This document shows, piece after piece, positions 24,550 to 36,712 of a DNA stretch of 64,000 nucleotides; the stretch's first letter is position 1; each line of letters starts with the position of its first letter. Made by a program: the position numbers and the translations under genes. The notes below the pieces were generated by a model, which was not told where the DNA came from, made no database searches, and saw nothing but the letters and a program-made list of their open reading frames with translations. The DNA comes from Epiperipatus broadwayi (Eukaryota; Onychophora; Udeonychophora; Euonychophora; Peripatidae), in assembly GCA_028023455.1 (NCBI GenBank), contig JAQFVV010000064.1, forward strand, positions 963,825-1,027,824, in the 5' to 3' direction.

Positions 24550-24589
24550 ATGAAATTGATACTGGCCTTAGGCCTATATTTATTGATAG
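24550..24589 (+). CDS. Signal-peptide exon of a secreted repeat protein (exon with ATG)
   Basis: ATG at 24550 opens 13 codons plus one base: MKLILALGLYLLI, then G. The exon ends GATAG/GTAAGT, a consensus donor, in phase 1. The residues are a signal-peptide start (Lys at position 2, then a hydrophobic core). The terminal exon at 61202 begins in the complementary phase with AA-TCT-TCC, giving Glu-Ser-Ser-Gln-Gly-Gly at the join. Among the sequence read between the two sites I found no better partner for that acceptor, which otherwise lacks a credible signal peptide. An untranslated exon may precede it (acceptor-like TTGTTCCAG ending 24537; possible first exon near 14.2-14.56 kb). The link is inferred; intermediate small exons cannot be excluded. 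Confidence 0.65.
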
Positions 24590-25386
24590 GTAAGTCTTTA
24601 AATCATGAAATTAATGTTATTAATAGTAAGATATATTTATAAATATTATAAAATATTTTAATTTTATTCTATGATGGGTATTCATTCTACTTATTGTAAA
24701 TCTAGTGATAAATCTACAATTTTTACATATAAATGATATATTTAAATTCTATATTTAGAATGTACAATTTAAGTTCAGCTGGCTGCTTAAAGATGACACT
24801 ATTTTCATATTTTTTGTTTTTATAAAATTCAAAATTAATTCTAACACTTTTAATTTTGAAAAGTTATACTTTTTACCCTTTGTGGAATTATGTCAGTATC
24901 AGGGTATTGCTATATAAAAGCATCTTTACATTTATAATTAGTTTATGATTAATAAGTTTTTATTCACTCAAGTCTTAAGTGCCATGAGAAAGTAAAAGTT
25001 TGTCATCAAAAGCTTATACCTTTAGTATTTTTAATTACTAACTATGTCTTTTATTTTTTATTAAAATATTTACTGAATTTTTTTTTCTTATCTAACAATT
25101 CAATCTAAGATGTATTTTTCTTTATATTTTTATTTATTTTTTTACTTCTAATTTAATGTGTTTTCATTAATTTATTTTATTATTTCTACTGATGAATTGT
25201 TTAATATTATTTCATATTGGTTAATAACAATATAGGATAATGTTTTTAATAGTTAACATACTTCAAAATATCATTCAAATAGTCTGAGAACTAAATATAG
25301 TCTATAATTATGGGCCATTTTGAAAATTATTTTATAGAAATCTGATATAACATTTACAATATATATATATATATATATTCATTATA

Positions 25387-26610
25387 CACCTGGGTCTCAT
25401 TTTATGTGGTAGATAGATTCCTCAGAAAATCTGCATTTAAAAAAATCACACAAAAGTAGACTTAACTTACCTTGAAAAATGGGGGATAGGTTCTGTAATT
25501 TTCAGAAATCATATAAAAGCAAAGCAACAAGGAAAAATTACTTAAAAATTCACATTAAAAAAATAAGGAAATTAATTATGACTAATAAAAAATTTCAAAT
25601 ATTTGAAAAAAATTAATACAAGACAAACTTTTTTTACATTTTTTATTAACTACAGTATTTAATTTTATATTTTTTCATACATATTTTAATCATTATTGTT
25701 ATTTGACAATATGTGATTTCTTTGTGAACTGGTAAGAAATCAGATTCATCACAAGAGGAAGTACGAGTAATGCCACTTTCAGTCTAGTGCTGTGTTAATG
25801 GTTTTCTGTTGATAATGTAAACGGTGATTAAACTTTGAGATGATGATTTTACTAATTGTTTATAAAGCTCGTGATATCCAGACATATAACTAATTTAGCT
25901 CTCATTGGAATTTAAGAGGTTGTTCATTGCAGCAAACTCTCTTGGATTTTACCATTTTCTGATTTTTTTCTTTGTCTCACACATCAACATAAAATCTATG
26001 GTTAAATGATTAATACTTATCAGAAAATAATAAGTTTGTCTTCATTTGACTAGATATTTTTGTTTACTACTGAAATAAATTTTAAATGTTCACATTTTGT
26101 TTCTATATTTAAAAAATGAGATTGCAATCAAAACAAAAAGACTATGCATTATCATTAGAAAGATTATTTTCAGTTTACAAAACTTCGTTATTTATTTTAA
26201 AAGTCTAAAAGAATATTTATTTCAGTTATATCTAACAAAATATGTTTTAAAAGTTTAAAATTTTTGAATATTTATTGCAATGACATTTTTATATTAGTAA
26301 GTATAAATCTATTATTATTATTTATTCATAAGTATAAGTAGGTTATTTATGTAGAAGCTAAGATTCTAAATACAGCTTCAGGCCATATTCACGTTAGCTG
26401 CTAATATAATGTTATACTTTTGGGAAACAAGTATTTCAAGTCAAAATAAATTATTAATAATTTAAATTGCTTAATATCTAATAAAGTAGTGAAATATGAA
26501 CTTCTTTATCACATAAAAGAAAACCCACATAAAAAAATATTAAGAAGAAACATGAATTGTATAACTTCAAAATCACTTTTAAAATGTCCGCATAAAACGA
26601 GACCCAGGTG
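25387..26610. mobile_element. pogo/Tigger-like MITE, copy 2
   Basis: Ends CACCTGGGTCTCATTTTATG and CATAAAACGAGACCCAGGTG, TA on both sides (25385-86, 26611-12). Shares GATTCCTCAGAAAATCTGC, GCAAAGCAACAAGG and TTGATACAAGACAAAC-like blocks with copies 1 and 3. The internal hairpin present in those copies is missing. No open frame. Confidence 0.8.
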
Positions 26611-26612
26611 TA

Positions 26613-28455
26613 TAACTTTTTTCATTTAGAAAAAATAAATTATTTTCAAGTATGCATTGAGAACATTTCACAATTAAAAATGTATATCATCTATAAATTA
26701 ATTTTTTACTCCAATGCTGTTACAGTTGAACTTCATGAGATACATAAATAAAAACTTTTAAAAATTATGCATCAACTGCTCTTCTCTTCTAAATATTCCT
26801 ACATCAAAATTTGCAGAATTCAATTTTAATAGGTGTGTTTGTTAATATGTAATTGAATAAAAACCTGATGATAATATATTACCTATTTCTAAGCTCAATT
26901 TTATGAGTTAAATTTTAGCATCACACATTTGAACAGTCTATATTCTGTATTGCAACTTTATGGAGAATAGTTATAATAAACAATAAATAATATGTTTTAG
27001 CTTTCATTTTTGTTCTTAGGTGTCATGACTTATAGCAAAAAAGCTCTATAATAATGTAAAGATCAAGCAGCAAAAGTCAAATTGAACAAAATGTCTGTAC
27101 TTATTTACATTTCATTTGTATAAAAAAAAAACAATTAATAATATTTTTTAAAGATTGTTTTAATTCATTTGAAAAATATATTTATTTATGAATATAAAAT
27201 ATATTTTATATCATAAAACTATATGATGTTATTAAAAAGATTTAAACTTATATCATAAAAAACAAGTAAAATTACATTATTGTAAAAAATAAGATTTTTT
27301 TTTCCTTAAATAAATTTATAGGTTTTACTACTTTTTTCATTTTTTTAGATATTTTTTTCCAATAATATTATACTAAAAAGTAGTTTTTTTTGCTACAAAA
27401 CTGAAGACCTAATTTATAAAAAAAAAAAAAACTAAATTTGGCAAAGATCGACTTATTTTAATTAAATGAGTTACTTTTTAAAAGAAGAACTAATCATGCA
27501 ATATAAGAGATTGCTCTAAGTTTTTATTCTGAATATTATTTATCAACTTTTTGTCAAGCCTTTACAAAAATACTAAAAAAAAAATTTGTGTATACATATA
27601 AATGGATATGTGATTATTAACTTATATGTATAATATCATTTATGGTATAATTAAAGCAAAATAACAATTAAAGCAAACACTAAAAACTAAAGTAATCAAA
27701 GGTGGATTCACTTACTGTTTATTACCAAACATTATAAAATGGTTGTAGAAAAGACATTGACGTTAACACTTTATGTGTGCAAAACCTTGAAATATGACAA
27801 TTTTCTAAAGAATATTCAAAATTACATACAGTTCTGCTAATTATTGACATTTCCATTTAAAAACTTGTGAAAAATCAACTAAAATTGGTCAGAAAAGATT
27901 GCTCTAATTTTCCCAGAATATCGATATTTAATTGAAAAAACTCATAGCCGTGTGATCATAAGTTCATTCTGAATTTTAATAAAACAAATAGTTCTGAAAG
28001 TGTTTCTATTAGCATAAAAATGTAATCAAAGTGTGCTAATAAAAGATTTCTAATAATGTTTCAATTTATATATTGCTTTTGTTGATTTGATGAAGTATTT
28101 TACACTTTTATAAGATGTTTCTTGGAAATTTTTGAAAATAGCTTGTGGTTTACTGAATTTTACTCATGTTGTATAATTATTACATAATTGTGTAAGTGAA
28201 AATATGGTTATGCACAATAAAAATCTAAAATTTTCAAAATGAAAACTTGTGTGAAGTGGGAACTTGAGCACCATTTTTGTTTTCTATTTTTTATGCCAAT
28301 GGATTTTTAAACAGTTTGCAATCACATTCATAAATCAGATATCAAGATTACAACATCGGTTTAGTAGTAAAATATTCAATTTCATCTGATTTAAAAGATA
28401 AAGACTTTTTAGTTTCTAAACTCACAAGATTATGATAAATATTTTAATTTTTGAA
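26613..28455. other. AT-rich intronic stretch
   Basis: No gene, domain or repeat family recognised on either strand. Confidence 0.5.
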
Positions 28456-28458
28456 GCG

Positions 28459-28707
28459 CAGCTATTCCTGACATCTGATTGGCTGTCGGTTAAGTATTAT
28501 AATGAGTGCTAGAGATTTGGCAGTATCTCAATTTATTTCAATTTCCAATTATCTGCGCTTCACAAATGAAAATATTATTTACATACTTTACTGCTTGTTA
28601 TGTATTCTAAAAACTACTTCATAGTGTCATTTGAACAGCTATCCCTGACCTCTGATTGGCTGTTGATTAAGTATTATAATGAGCACTAGAGATTTGGCAG
28701 TATCTCT
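28459..28707. repeat. Direct duplication, units of about 71 bp
   Basis: 28459-28529 and 28636-28707 share CAGCTATTCCTGAC/CAGCTATCCCTGAC, TCTGATTGGCTGT, AAGTATTATAATGAG and AGAGATTTGGCAGTATCTC. The spacing is about 177 bp. TGATTGGCTG is a CCAAT-type motif in inverse, present in both units. Function unknown. Confidence 0.75.
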
Positions 28708-28713
28708 ATTTAA

Positions 28714-31272
28714 GATTATGATTACTGAATTTATTTTTGCCAATTCAAAAAACGGTTTGTGAAATGTTTTAAACATATTAGTGAAACATGGTGTAGTTTA
28801 TTAATGTTAAGAAAACTCAAGTCTTTTTCCAGCTGGTTATGAGGACAAATCTTTAGCAATTTTCAGTCTTGATAGTTTTTAGTTTAAAAATATGAATCAA
28901 AATAAATATTTCAGCAGTGATTTTATAACACAGAAACTAATGTGAAATTACTCAATTTAATAAATTATTGTTTATTTGAATTATCAATTTGAGATGATAT
29001 ATTTAATTTAGTCATTTGTTTATAAAGTGACATATCTACCAAATTCATTATACAGAGTGAGTTATTGCTATCCAATGATATAATTCCATTAGAAATTTAT
29101 CTAAGAATGCTTTCTCAATGTATCTGTTAAGATAATCATGATAATGTTTTGTATTTTTATGAAAACGTTTATATCCAAATTTAATTTAAAAAAATATATC
29201 AAAGATATTCTTAGAATGTACAATATACCTCAGGGAAAATATACAAAGAGTGAAACAAGTGGCTGATGTATTTAAAAAATGTCTGATAGAAAAACAATCA
29301 AAAGTCAGACTAATAAGGAATCAAGTAAATTGATTAAAAGACCATCTTTAGTCATATGAATAAAGATATTTCAGTTCATAGAATTATTGTAGAGGTCCCT
29401 ACTATCGCATTTTATACGCATGTGACTGAGGCTACAGCCTTAATGAATATTATTTACGTAATGAGCGTTTAAATAAATTTATATACTTATTGTAAATTTA
29501 TCCTTAGATTTATGGGATCTTTTATTGTTGTAATCTTTTTGAATATAATTTTTTGAATATATTTTTTGAATATAATTAATAGACAAGCTGCTGACATTAA
29601 AATTCAGAATTCATAGAGTTTGAATTGATGATCTTTGCTTCCATTTTGTTTTTGAATTTAACGGCAATTGAGAGAGGTTAAAAAATTAATCAAAAGTACT
29701 TCTGCAGATTGAAAGACCGTATATAATAGTTAATTACCATTATATTTATTATTTTTATTGTTATTACAATAGTTTTAATTATATATATATTACACTTCTA
29801 ATAATAATAAATAATTATTGGATAAATTGCGCATGTAAAATTATTATAATCATTAAATACTTGAGAATACTTTTTATGGATTTACCGGATTAATCTTAAT
29901 GTGTTCTTATGTGCACAAATTGGATTGCAATGTGTAATGTACAAAGACTTACTCTAAGATAAACAAATATGTTTTCTTATATGGCTAGCAGTTAACTCTC
30001 TCTCATTCCCAAATTAAAAGTAAGATTAAATTAATTAATCTATTCATTCTTCTAAATCCAACCTAAAAAAAGTATTCATTTAAAGAAATACAAAATTAAA
30101 ATTGTAATTTACTTACACCACGTATGATCAAGGTATCAAATGGATTTTGTTATACCTATCACACCTCATTGAATTTTGTATTGCAAAATTAGAAACAAAA
30201 ATAATAAGTGATGCAAATGAATTTAATAAAGAAAATTAACTTAACAAAGTGAAAATATGATCTCCTTTATTTCGATAATGTGTAAAGGTGATGATTTCTT
30301 TATGATAAACAACTGTATTATAAAAATAACAACTATTAATTGATAATTCCTAAGGCTAAGCAAATTTTTCTTATAAACCTATAATAACTCTTTTGTTGGG
30401 GGTCTTTTTTCTATTAATTATTATAACATTCCATAGAAACATTTAGTTCAATATATATATATTCTTGGCATTCCATAGAAACATTTAGTTCAATATATAT
30501 ATATTCTTGGCATTCTATCTTAATTCCAACATATTAGCAATATAACTCAATTAGTTTTTACCAATGCATCTCAACTTTCACTACATCACTCACAGTTAAC
30601 TTAGGGATGTTTCTATCCACTTTTTGATAGCTTGTGAAGGGCTGTGCAATTACTACATGATAATATGAACCTAACAATTTCTATAAGCTCCAAATAGCAG
30701 TGCATAAAGCAGCATCCAACAAGCTTTTTATATCTTTAAAGGCTTATAAAAAATTTAAAAAAATAACTTGGCAACATTTTTGATAATTCATTTTGTTTTG
30801 CTTTGTTTTTTTTTTTTCTTTTATAGATGCTTTCCAACCCATTTTTAAATTGTTCTACTTATAAATATAAGCTTTACATATTTCTTTTTTCCATTTTTTA
30901 TTCAAAACAAAAATCTTAAATGAAAAAAAAAACTGTTTTTATTGTTTCAATTTAATATTAAGTTTTCAAAAAATGTTTAATTTTCTACCAAATGGCAAAA
31001 CAAATTCATAATCTCTTTTAACATTAATTCTCAATTTAAATTTATTCATTACCAGAGGTTAACTAAAACTCCCCAAACAATTGAAAGCACTAGTCTCTAT
31101 GACTTTTTTGCATTTATCTCTCATTTTCTTTTATCATTTCTATCTTTCTTCTTTGTGTTAGGTTTCTTTTGTCATAAATTTATTTATAATGTAATCACTT
31201 TTATTAAATTGACTATTTTCCTATTATCAGCAAATCTGATATTTGTATTTTCTCTTGCATTTCTTACGTAAC
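28714..31272. other. AT-rich intronic stretch with one exact tandem duplication
   Basis: No gene seen. A 42-bp unit is duplicated exactly at 30427-30468 and 30469-30510. Bases 31268-31272 (GTAAC) are the left target duplication of element B. Confidence 0.55.
30427..30510. repeat. Exact tandem duplication of 42 bp
   Basis: Two consecutive identical units starting CATTCCATAGAAACATTTAG and ending ATTCTTGG; a third partial start (CATTC) follows. The identity implies a recent event (or an assembly artefact). Confidence 0.85.
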
Positions 31273-31882
31273 TGATATGTATGTATATACTTAAATGCAT
31301 ATATATATATAAACTTAATGAGAAAAAGTATTAAATTTAAAGAAATTTAAAGACTTAGTCTTTTAAAATAGTAAGTAAAAGATTTATAACTTTTAAGATT
31401 AGAAAAAGATTATTTTCTAAAAATTAATTCCCTTCTAATTAATGAGAGTATAATACCCCGTTAATGAAATAAAACAATTAAAGGAATTCGTGTTTAGATT
31501 TCCTTCCTAAGATAAAAGACAAACATATAAAACATGTAAAAATAATTCATTAATTAAAGTCGGAAAGATAACGATATAAATTCTTGTATGGAGATTAAAA
31601 TGAAGAATCACTTGAGCAGATGGGGAGTAAAAGCCAATCAACTTCAGGGATTAAAGCAATGAATACCTCAGTGTGAATTTGATGACTACATTTGATTCTT
31701 GGAGCTTCATCTGCATGAACTGACATATATATTGAAGCAGATCGTCTCCCATGGTACAGTGACTTCAAATACAGAGAGTTAGCCTCCAAATGTGGGAACA
31801 GTCAGCTAGAACTCTTATAGGTCATATTGATCTGCATTATTATTTATGTGTCCCCTCAAACCTTATATAAAATAATTGTTTA

Positions 31883-33323
31883 CACCCGGGTCTCATTTCA
31901 TGCAGATTTCTTTAATGCGATTCATGTTTCTTCTTAATATCTTTGTATGTGGTTTTTTTTTATGTGATAAAAATTATTATATCAGAAGTCAAGCTCCAAT
32001 AATGTGCTATTATTTTAAATATTATAAATTTCACACACTCGTGTCATATTTAAAGTAATAGCGTATTATCGGAGTTCGACTTCCATTTAATAATTTCAAT
32101 ATTTTCAGCACTTTATAATAGTACTGTAATAGATTTTATGCAATAAAGAAGTTCATAATTCACTTAAAATCAGGATTTCCCCATTTTATATATACACATT
32201 AAATTTTCAAGATTATAATGTAAATCTGTTCAAACATTATGTATGTTGTTTCTGCATTTTAAATCATGTTCTATTTTTGCTTTTTAAAAAAAGAGTATGT
32301 AATCAATTAATCATTTAGTGTCCACAAGTTTATTTTTAAAAGTAAATAACAGCAGTGGTCAAAATTTCACAATTAAAATCTGATTTTTAATTGTAATTTA
32401 AAAATTACATAACGTGATTTGAAATTACTGTCATGTGAAACGATGAAATTTGATTTTTAAACGGAATTAAAAATTAAAAAATTAAAGACAAAAATAAAAA
32501 TTTAATTTTTAATGGTTAGTTTTAATTAAATTTTGTCCAACAGTGGTGAATCAGTGTCTTTTTGTTATCGTAAGTCTAAGTTCTTATTTTTATTTTAAAC
32601 TTTTAGTTTACCACCTTTAACCCAAACTTGGTTGTTGGGGTAAAAATCAACTTTTTGGCCCCCCCAATAAAAACCTTTTGTTAAAAATTTCCCCTATTAT
32701 TTAATTTCCCGATTTTAAAAATTTTTTTTTTTTTGGGGAGAATAAAAAAAAAAAAAAAAAAATTGGGGGGGGGTTAATGGAGAAAAAAAACACCCAAGAA
32801 AATGAATTTCTTTGGAAACAAAAATTTCAATTTTAGATCGCTTAGCGAAATGAGAAGGATCAACAATGATTGGAAAATGTTTTAGTTTGGGTGAATCCAC
32901 TATAAGACCAATTTTAAAAAATGAAGTTGGCGCTAGTTGTATTTCTTCTTGTGATGAATCTGATGTTCTAATAGTAATAATGATTAAAATAACATACATA
33001 TATGAAAAAATTAAATTACACATAAAAATATATTGTTTTGAATAAAATTAAATACTGTAGTTAATAAAAATAAATAAAAAAAGTTTGTCTTGTATCAATT
33101 TTTTTCAAATTTGAAATTTTTTATTAGTCATATTTTATTTTTCTATTTTTTTTTATGTGAATTTTAACGTAATTTTATGTTGTTGCTTTGCTTTTATGCG
33201 ATTTTTGGAAAATTAAAGTATGTATTCCCCATTTTTCAATGTAAGTTAAGTCTATTTTTGTGCAATTTCTTTTATGCACATTTTCTGAGGAACCTATCTA
33301 CCACATAAAATGAGACCCAGATG
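31883..33323. mobile_element. pogo/Tigger-like MITE, copy 3, inserted in the 5' LTR of element B
   Basis: Ends CACCCGGGTCTCATTTCATG and AAAATGAGACCCAGATG, in the opposite orientation to copies 1 and 2 (GAGGAACCTATCTACC lies at the right). TA follows on the right (33324-25) and precedes on the left (31881-82). Comparison with the intact 3' LTR (ATTGTATATATGTAAAT) shows the empty site. It carries the hairpin seen in copy 1 (31986-32017 with 32052-32082). A 102-codon minus-strand frame (33023-32715) begins in conserved element DNA but runs into the poor-quality homopolymer zone, so it is not called a gene. Confidence 0.8.
32590..32860. other. Homopolymer-rich zone, likely poor consensus
   Basis: Consecutive runs of C, T, A and G (for example CCCCCCC near 32660, T12 near 32720, A19 near 32745, G9 near 32765) and doubled letters throughout do not resemble the corresponding parts of the other MITE copies. 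Looks like assembly or base-calling error rather than biology. Confidence 0.55.
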
Positions 33324-33522
33324 TATATGTAAATAGTTGACACACTATTAATTATCATTCCTTAAATTATCTAAATATTTACTGTTTAGTAGTGATTTGT
33401 ATTTTTGGGAAGTGCCCTCTTAGATCAGCTAGTCATAGCAGTTGGTGTAGTCACAGTCTTGATTTGAACCCTTAATCAATTAATATTAAACAGTTAAATT
33501 TATGTAAAGAAATTATTAAGCA

Positions 33523-33900
33523 ATGCAAGTAGCAGTTGGTGAATTTGATGTCAGTGAGGCAAGAAGTTGGTCCCTGTATGTTCAACATGTGGAAAAATAC
33601 TTATTCATTAATAAAGTTAAAAATGATAAGTATAAAATTGCCTCATTATTATGCTTTGCTGGGAAAGGAGTTATTGAGATAGCCAACAGGATCACTGAAT
33701 CTCTAACTCCTGAAGATTGTACATATGGTGAGGTTGAAGAGCATTTGTCAAACCACTTTAAGTTCCAACCCTCTAGACATGTTACTAGACTGCAACTCTG
33801 AGCCCAGAACCAAGGTTGAAATGAATGACAAAAGATTACCATGGTGTTCTTCATAATTTAGCAAAGAACTGTATCTATAGATCTTTTCTAAACCCTTTTG
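33523..33900 (+). pseudogene. Gag relic of element B
   Basis: The open frame 33523-33801 begins MQVAVGEFDVSEARSW and contains YLFINKVKNDKYKIASLLCF, then ANRITESLTPEDCTYGEVEE, the same layout as the gag of element A. A frameshift or stop at 33799 cuts the protein; weak coding traces continue. At 34139-34200 a zinc-knuckle remnant (CCGKKDSKASNCFH) follows. Confidence 0.75.
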
Positions 33901-34379
33901 GAAAAATTTCTGACTGTTAGGCATAATGATTGTTTATGGCAACAATTATTGGCCATTGGTGATTTAAATTATATAGAGGCTATAAAATGTGGATAGCTTA
34001 TGAACTCATGTTTGATTGATCTCGACAATTCACCAAGTTCAACAGAAATAGCAAATCACAAACAGATGTTTGTAAAACCATAAAAAATGTCTAAGAGTAA
34101 TGAGAATAGTGCTAACAGTAAAAACCCATTTATATACTTTTGCTGTGGAAAAAAGGACTCCAAAGCCAGCAACTGTTTTCACTAAGAAGAACATTGCAAA
34201 AAGTGTAAAAAAGAAAGCACATGGAAATAATGTGTAAACAAAAACTTAACAATCCCCACATGGAAAGTAATAATTATAAACGTTCATATCAGGGCCAGGT
34301 AATTCAGCATACCAATATTTTAAAATTGTCCAATAATGGACAAAATTATGTTAAAACTAAAGCTCTGTGATCAGCCCAT

Positions 34380-35110
34380 ATCAAGGGAGATCGACAGTGG
34401 TAGTGGATTATCAATGATATCAGCCCATAATTGTATACTGTTATTCCAAGTGTAGAAAAAGAACTATTATATAAAAAAACTAACCAACAAGTATTAGATA
34501 TGAATAGTAACATCATTAGAATAAAGGGTGTAGTTGAAGCATCAATGCATCAAAGTAAGGGCAAAATTAACTTACCACCACTACATAGTCCCTATGAACC
34601 CCATATTAGGACAAGACTGGTTCAGAAAAATGGAAGTATAAATAACAATTACTAAAAAAATTAATAGCCCATACAGAAAAAAACTTTCCAAAGGGATTAA
34701 AATGAATTTGGGTAAAATAGATATACTCAGAGAGAAAAAATCTTTCTGGCTGCCAGTAATTAACAAAATCAAGTTATAGAATGTCGATGATGACAAGGAA
34801 CATAAGGAAATGAAGTACAAAGACATACTAATATCAAGAGTAAAACATAAAATTGTAGCTTATTGGACATCAGAAAACAACAACTACCAATGGATTATGA
34901 AGCAGATTTGAGAAGACTGGCCAAAGCAACATCTTTGTTTACTTCACAAAGAACTATGGAACACCGATAAACAACTGTCAGTACACAAAGGCTGCATTAT
35001 AAATGGCAATTCTACATTGATTCCACTCAAGAGTATGCAGCACATAGTAAAGTGACTGCATAATAGTCATTGGACCAATGGCAGAGCAAACCGTCTAGCC
35101 TGTAGTCGTG
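34380..35110 (+). pseudogene. Protease site and integrase zinc segment of element B (RT deleted)
   Basis: IDSGSGLSMIS (34390-34422) is a retropepsin active site with the D-S-G triad kept. From about 34830 a different block appears: SRVKHKIVAYW, then QLSVHKGCIINGNSTLIPLK (34975-35034) and HIVK.LHNSHWTNGRANRLA (35040-35097), which is the region before and across the integrase HHCC zinc motif of Gypsy elements. No RT or RNase H motif lies between, so about 1.5 kb was lost. Stops are present. Confidence 0.65.
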
Positions 35111-35271
35111 ACTGGTGACTAAATATTAGTATAGAAATGAGGAAAAATAAAAATAATGATTGTGATTTTTCAAATAACTACATTTCCAGAGAATGCACCT
35201 AATGAGCTGAAACATAATTCACAACAGCATGCTAAAAGGTAGATAAAAACCCACATATCATAATAATTCGT

Positions 35272-35304
35272 AAGTTCAGAGATTAAAATCTCATCTCTGA
35301 ACTT
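35272..35304. repeat. Perfect 12-bp hairpin next to the polypurine tract of element B
   Basis: AAGTTCAGAGAT (35272-35283) and ATCTCTGAACTT (35293-35304) are exact complements with a 9-nt loop, ending just before the purine tract GGGGAAAG and the 3' LTR start at 35316. An RNA transcript could fold here; role unknown. Confidence 0.8.
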
Positions 35305-35315
35305 GGGGAAAGTAA

Positions 35316-36053
35316 TGATATGTATGTGTATGCTTAAATACACCTACATATATAGATATAAACTTAATGAGAAAAAGTATTAACTTTAAATAAATTAATG
35401 AATTTTAAAAGATTGATTCTTTTAAAATAGTAAGTAAAAGATTTATAATTTTTAAGATTAGAAAAAAATTATTCTCTAAAAATTAATACTAGTCTAATTA
35501 ATGAGAGTAGAATATATCATTAATGAAATAAAACAATTAAAGGCATTCGTGTTTAGATTTCCTTCATAAAATAAACAACAAACTCTAAAAATAACTCATT
35601 AATTAAAGTCAGAAAGATAACGATGTAAATTCTTGTATGGAAGGTAAAATAAAGAATCACATGAGTGGATAGATGTGAGTATGAGCCAATCAACTTCAGG
35701 ATTTAAAAAACGAATGTCTCAGTATGAATTTGATGAAGAAGCTATACTTGACTTGTGGAGTTTCACCTGTGCAAATTAACACATATATTGGAGCAGATTG
35801 TCTCCCATGGCAAAGTAACTTCAACTGTGCAGAGCTGGTCTTTGAACATGGAAACAGCCAGGTAGCACTCTTACAGATCATATTGATCTACATTATTATT
35901 TATGTACATTTTTGGGCCTTATATAAAATAATTGTATATATGTAAATAATTGGCATGCTATTAATTATTATTCATTAAATTATCTAAATATTAACTGTTT
36001 AGTGGGGATTTGTATTTTTGGGAAGTGCCTGCTTAGAACAGCTAGTCATAGCA
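35316..36053 (+). repeat. 3' LTR of element B
   Basis: Starts TGATATGTATG behind the purine tract GGGGAAAGTAA, ends GTCATAGCA, followed by the target duplication GTAAC (36054-36058). 738 bp. It is uninterrupted and serves as the reference for the split 5' LTR. Confidence 0.85.
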
Positions 36054-36058
36054 GTAAC

Positions 36059-36700
36059 CTATTTCATTAACAGGTTTTTTTTTCCATTCTTACAATACTT
36101 TAAAAAAAACTCAAAATTGTTTCTTTTTTTTTGCTATTTAAACTCGGTATGCAGACTTCAATACACTTTCTGTCTCATACTCAGATTTATTAATAAGCAT
36201 ATTCATGTGTTAAATATTGACCTTTATATTAGGAATTACCACGTGACCAATTTTAAAAATATTTTCCAAATTATTATCTCTCCACAATATACTTTTTTTG
36301 TTATTTAAGTAATTTCAGTAACAAAATATTAAAATCACTCTTGGTTTTTTATAGGTGTTATGCGAGAAAAAATTCGTTTTTTGTTTATTATTCTTATGAT
36401 AGCTAATTGGGTTAATAAACAATCAGATGCTATGATCAAATGACAACATTATACTCCTGTCATGCTCCTTTGTAATTTAATATTTAAAATAAATTGCCTT
36501 AAAATAATGAAACATTTTTATACCATAAAAAATCACATCACTAGTGAAGGAAATTTGCACACATTCCACGTATATAAAAATACTTTTATAAGAGTGATTT
36601 AAAAACAATCTTTACATTAGAAATATGTCAAACATTGATTTATTATTGATAATTGTGTTAGAATGTTAACGATTAAAAAAATGTCATAATTGTGACTAAA
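36059..36700. other. AT-rich intronic stretch
   Basis: No gene or repeat recognised apart from the target duplication of element B at the start and of the SINE at the end. Confidence 0.5.
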
Positions 36701-36712
36701 ATACTCAATGAT

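Larger units (their letters stand above)
31273..33440 (+). repeat. 5' LTR of element B, interrupted by MITE copy 3
   Basis: 31273-31882 plus 33324-33440 align with the 3' LTR (35316-36053): same start TGATATGTATG, shared AACTTAATGAGAAAAAGTAT, AGGAATTCGTGTTTAGATTT and the same end GCTAGTCATAGCA. The 1.4-kb interruption is the MITE at 31883-33323. After the LTR, TTGGTGTAGTCACAG (33442 on) lies where the primer-binding site is expected. Confidence 0.85.
31273..36053 (+). mobile_element. Gypsy-type LTR retrotransposon B (internally deleted)
   Basis: Bounded by TG...CA LTRs and a perfect 5-bp target duplication GTAAC (31268-31272 and 36054-36058). The 5' LTR is split by MITE copy 3. The interior keeps gag, a protease active site and an integrase-type zinc segment, but RT and RNase H are gone, so it is non-autonomous. 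Gag resembles that of element A. Confidence 0.85.

Noticed and set aside
31595-31789. Minus-strand open frame in the LTR of element B (and its counterpart at 35696-35881)
   Set aside because: The two LTR copies give different proteins because of indels, so the frame is not conserved.
32715-33023. Transposase exon in MITE copy 3 (minus strand)
   Set aside because: No catalytic or DNA-binding motif is visible, and its end is translated from the poor-quality homopolymer zone; the equivalent region is not open in copies 1 and 2.
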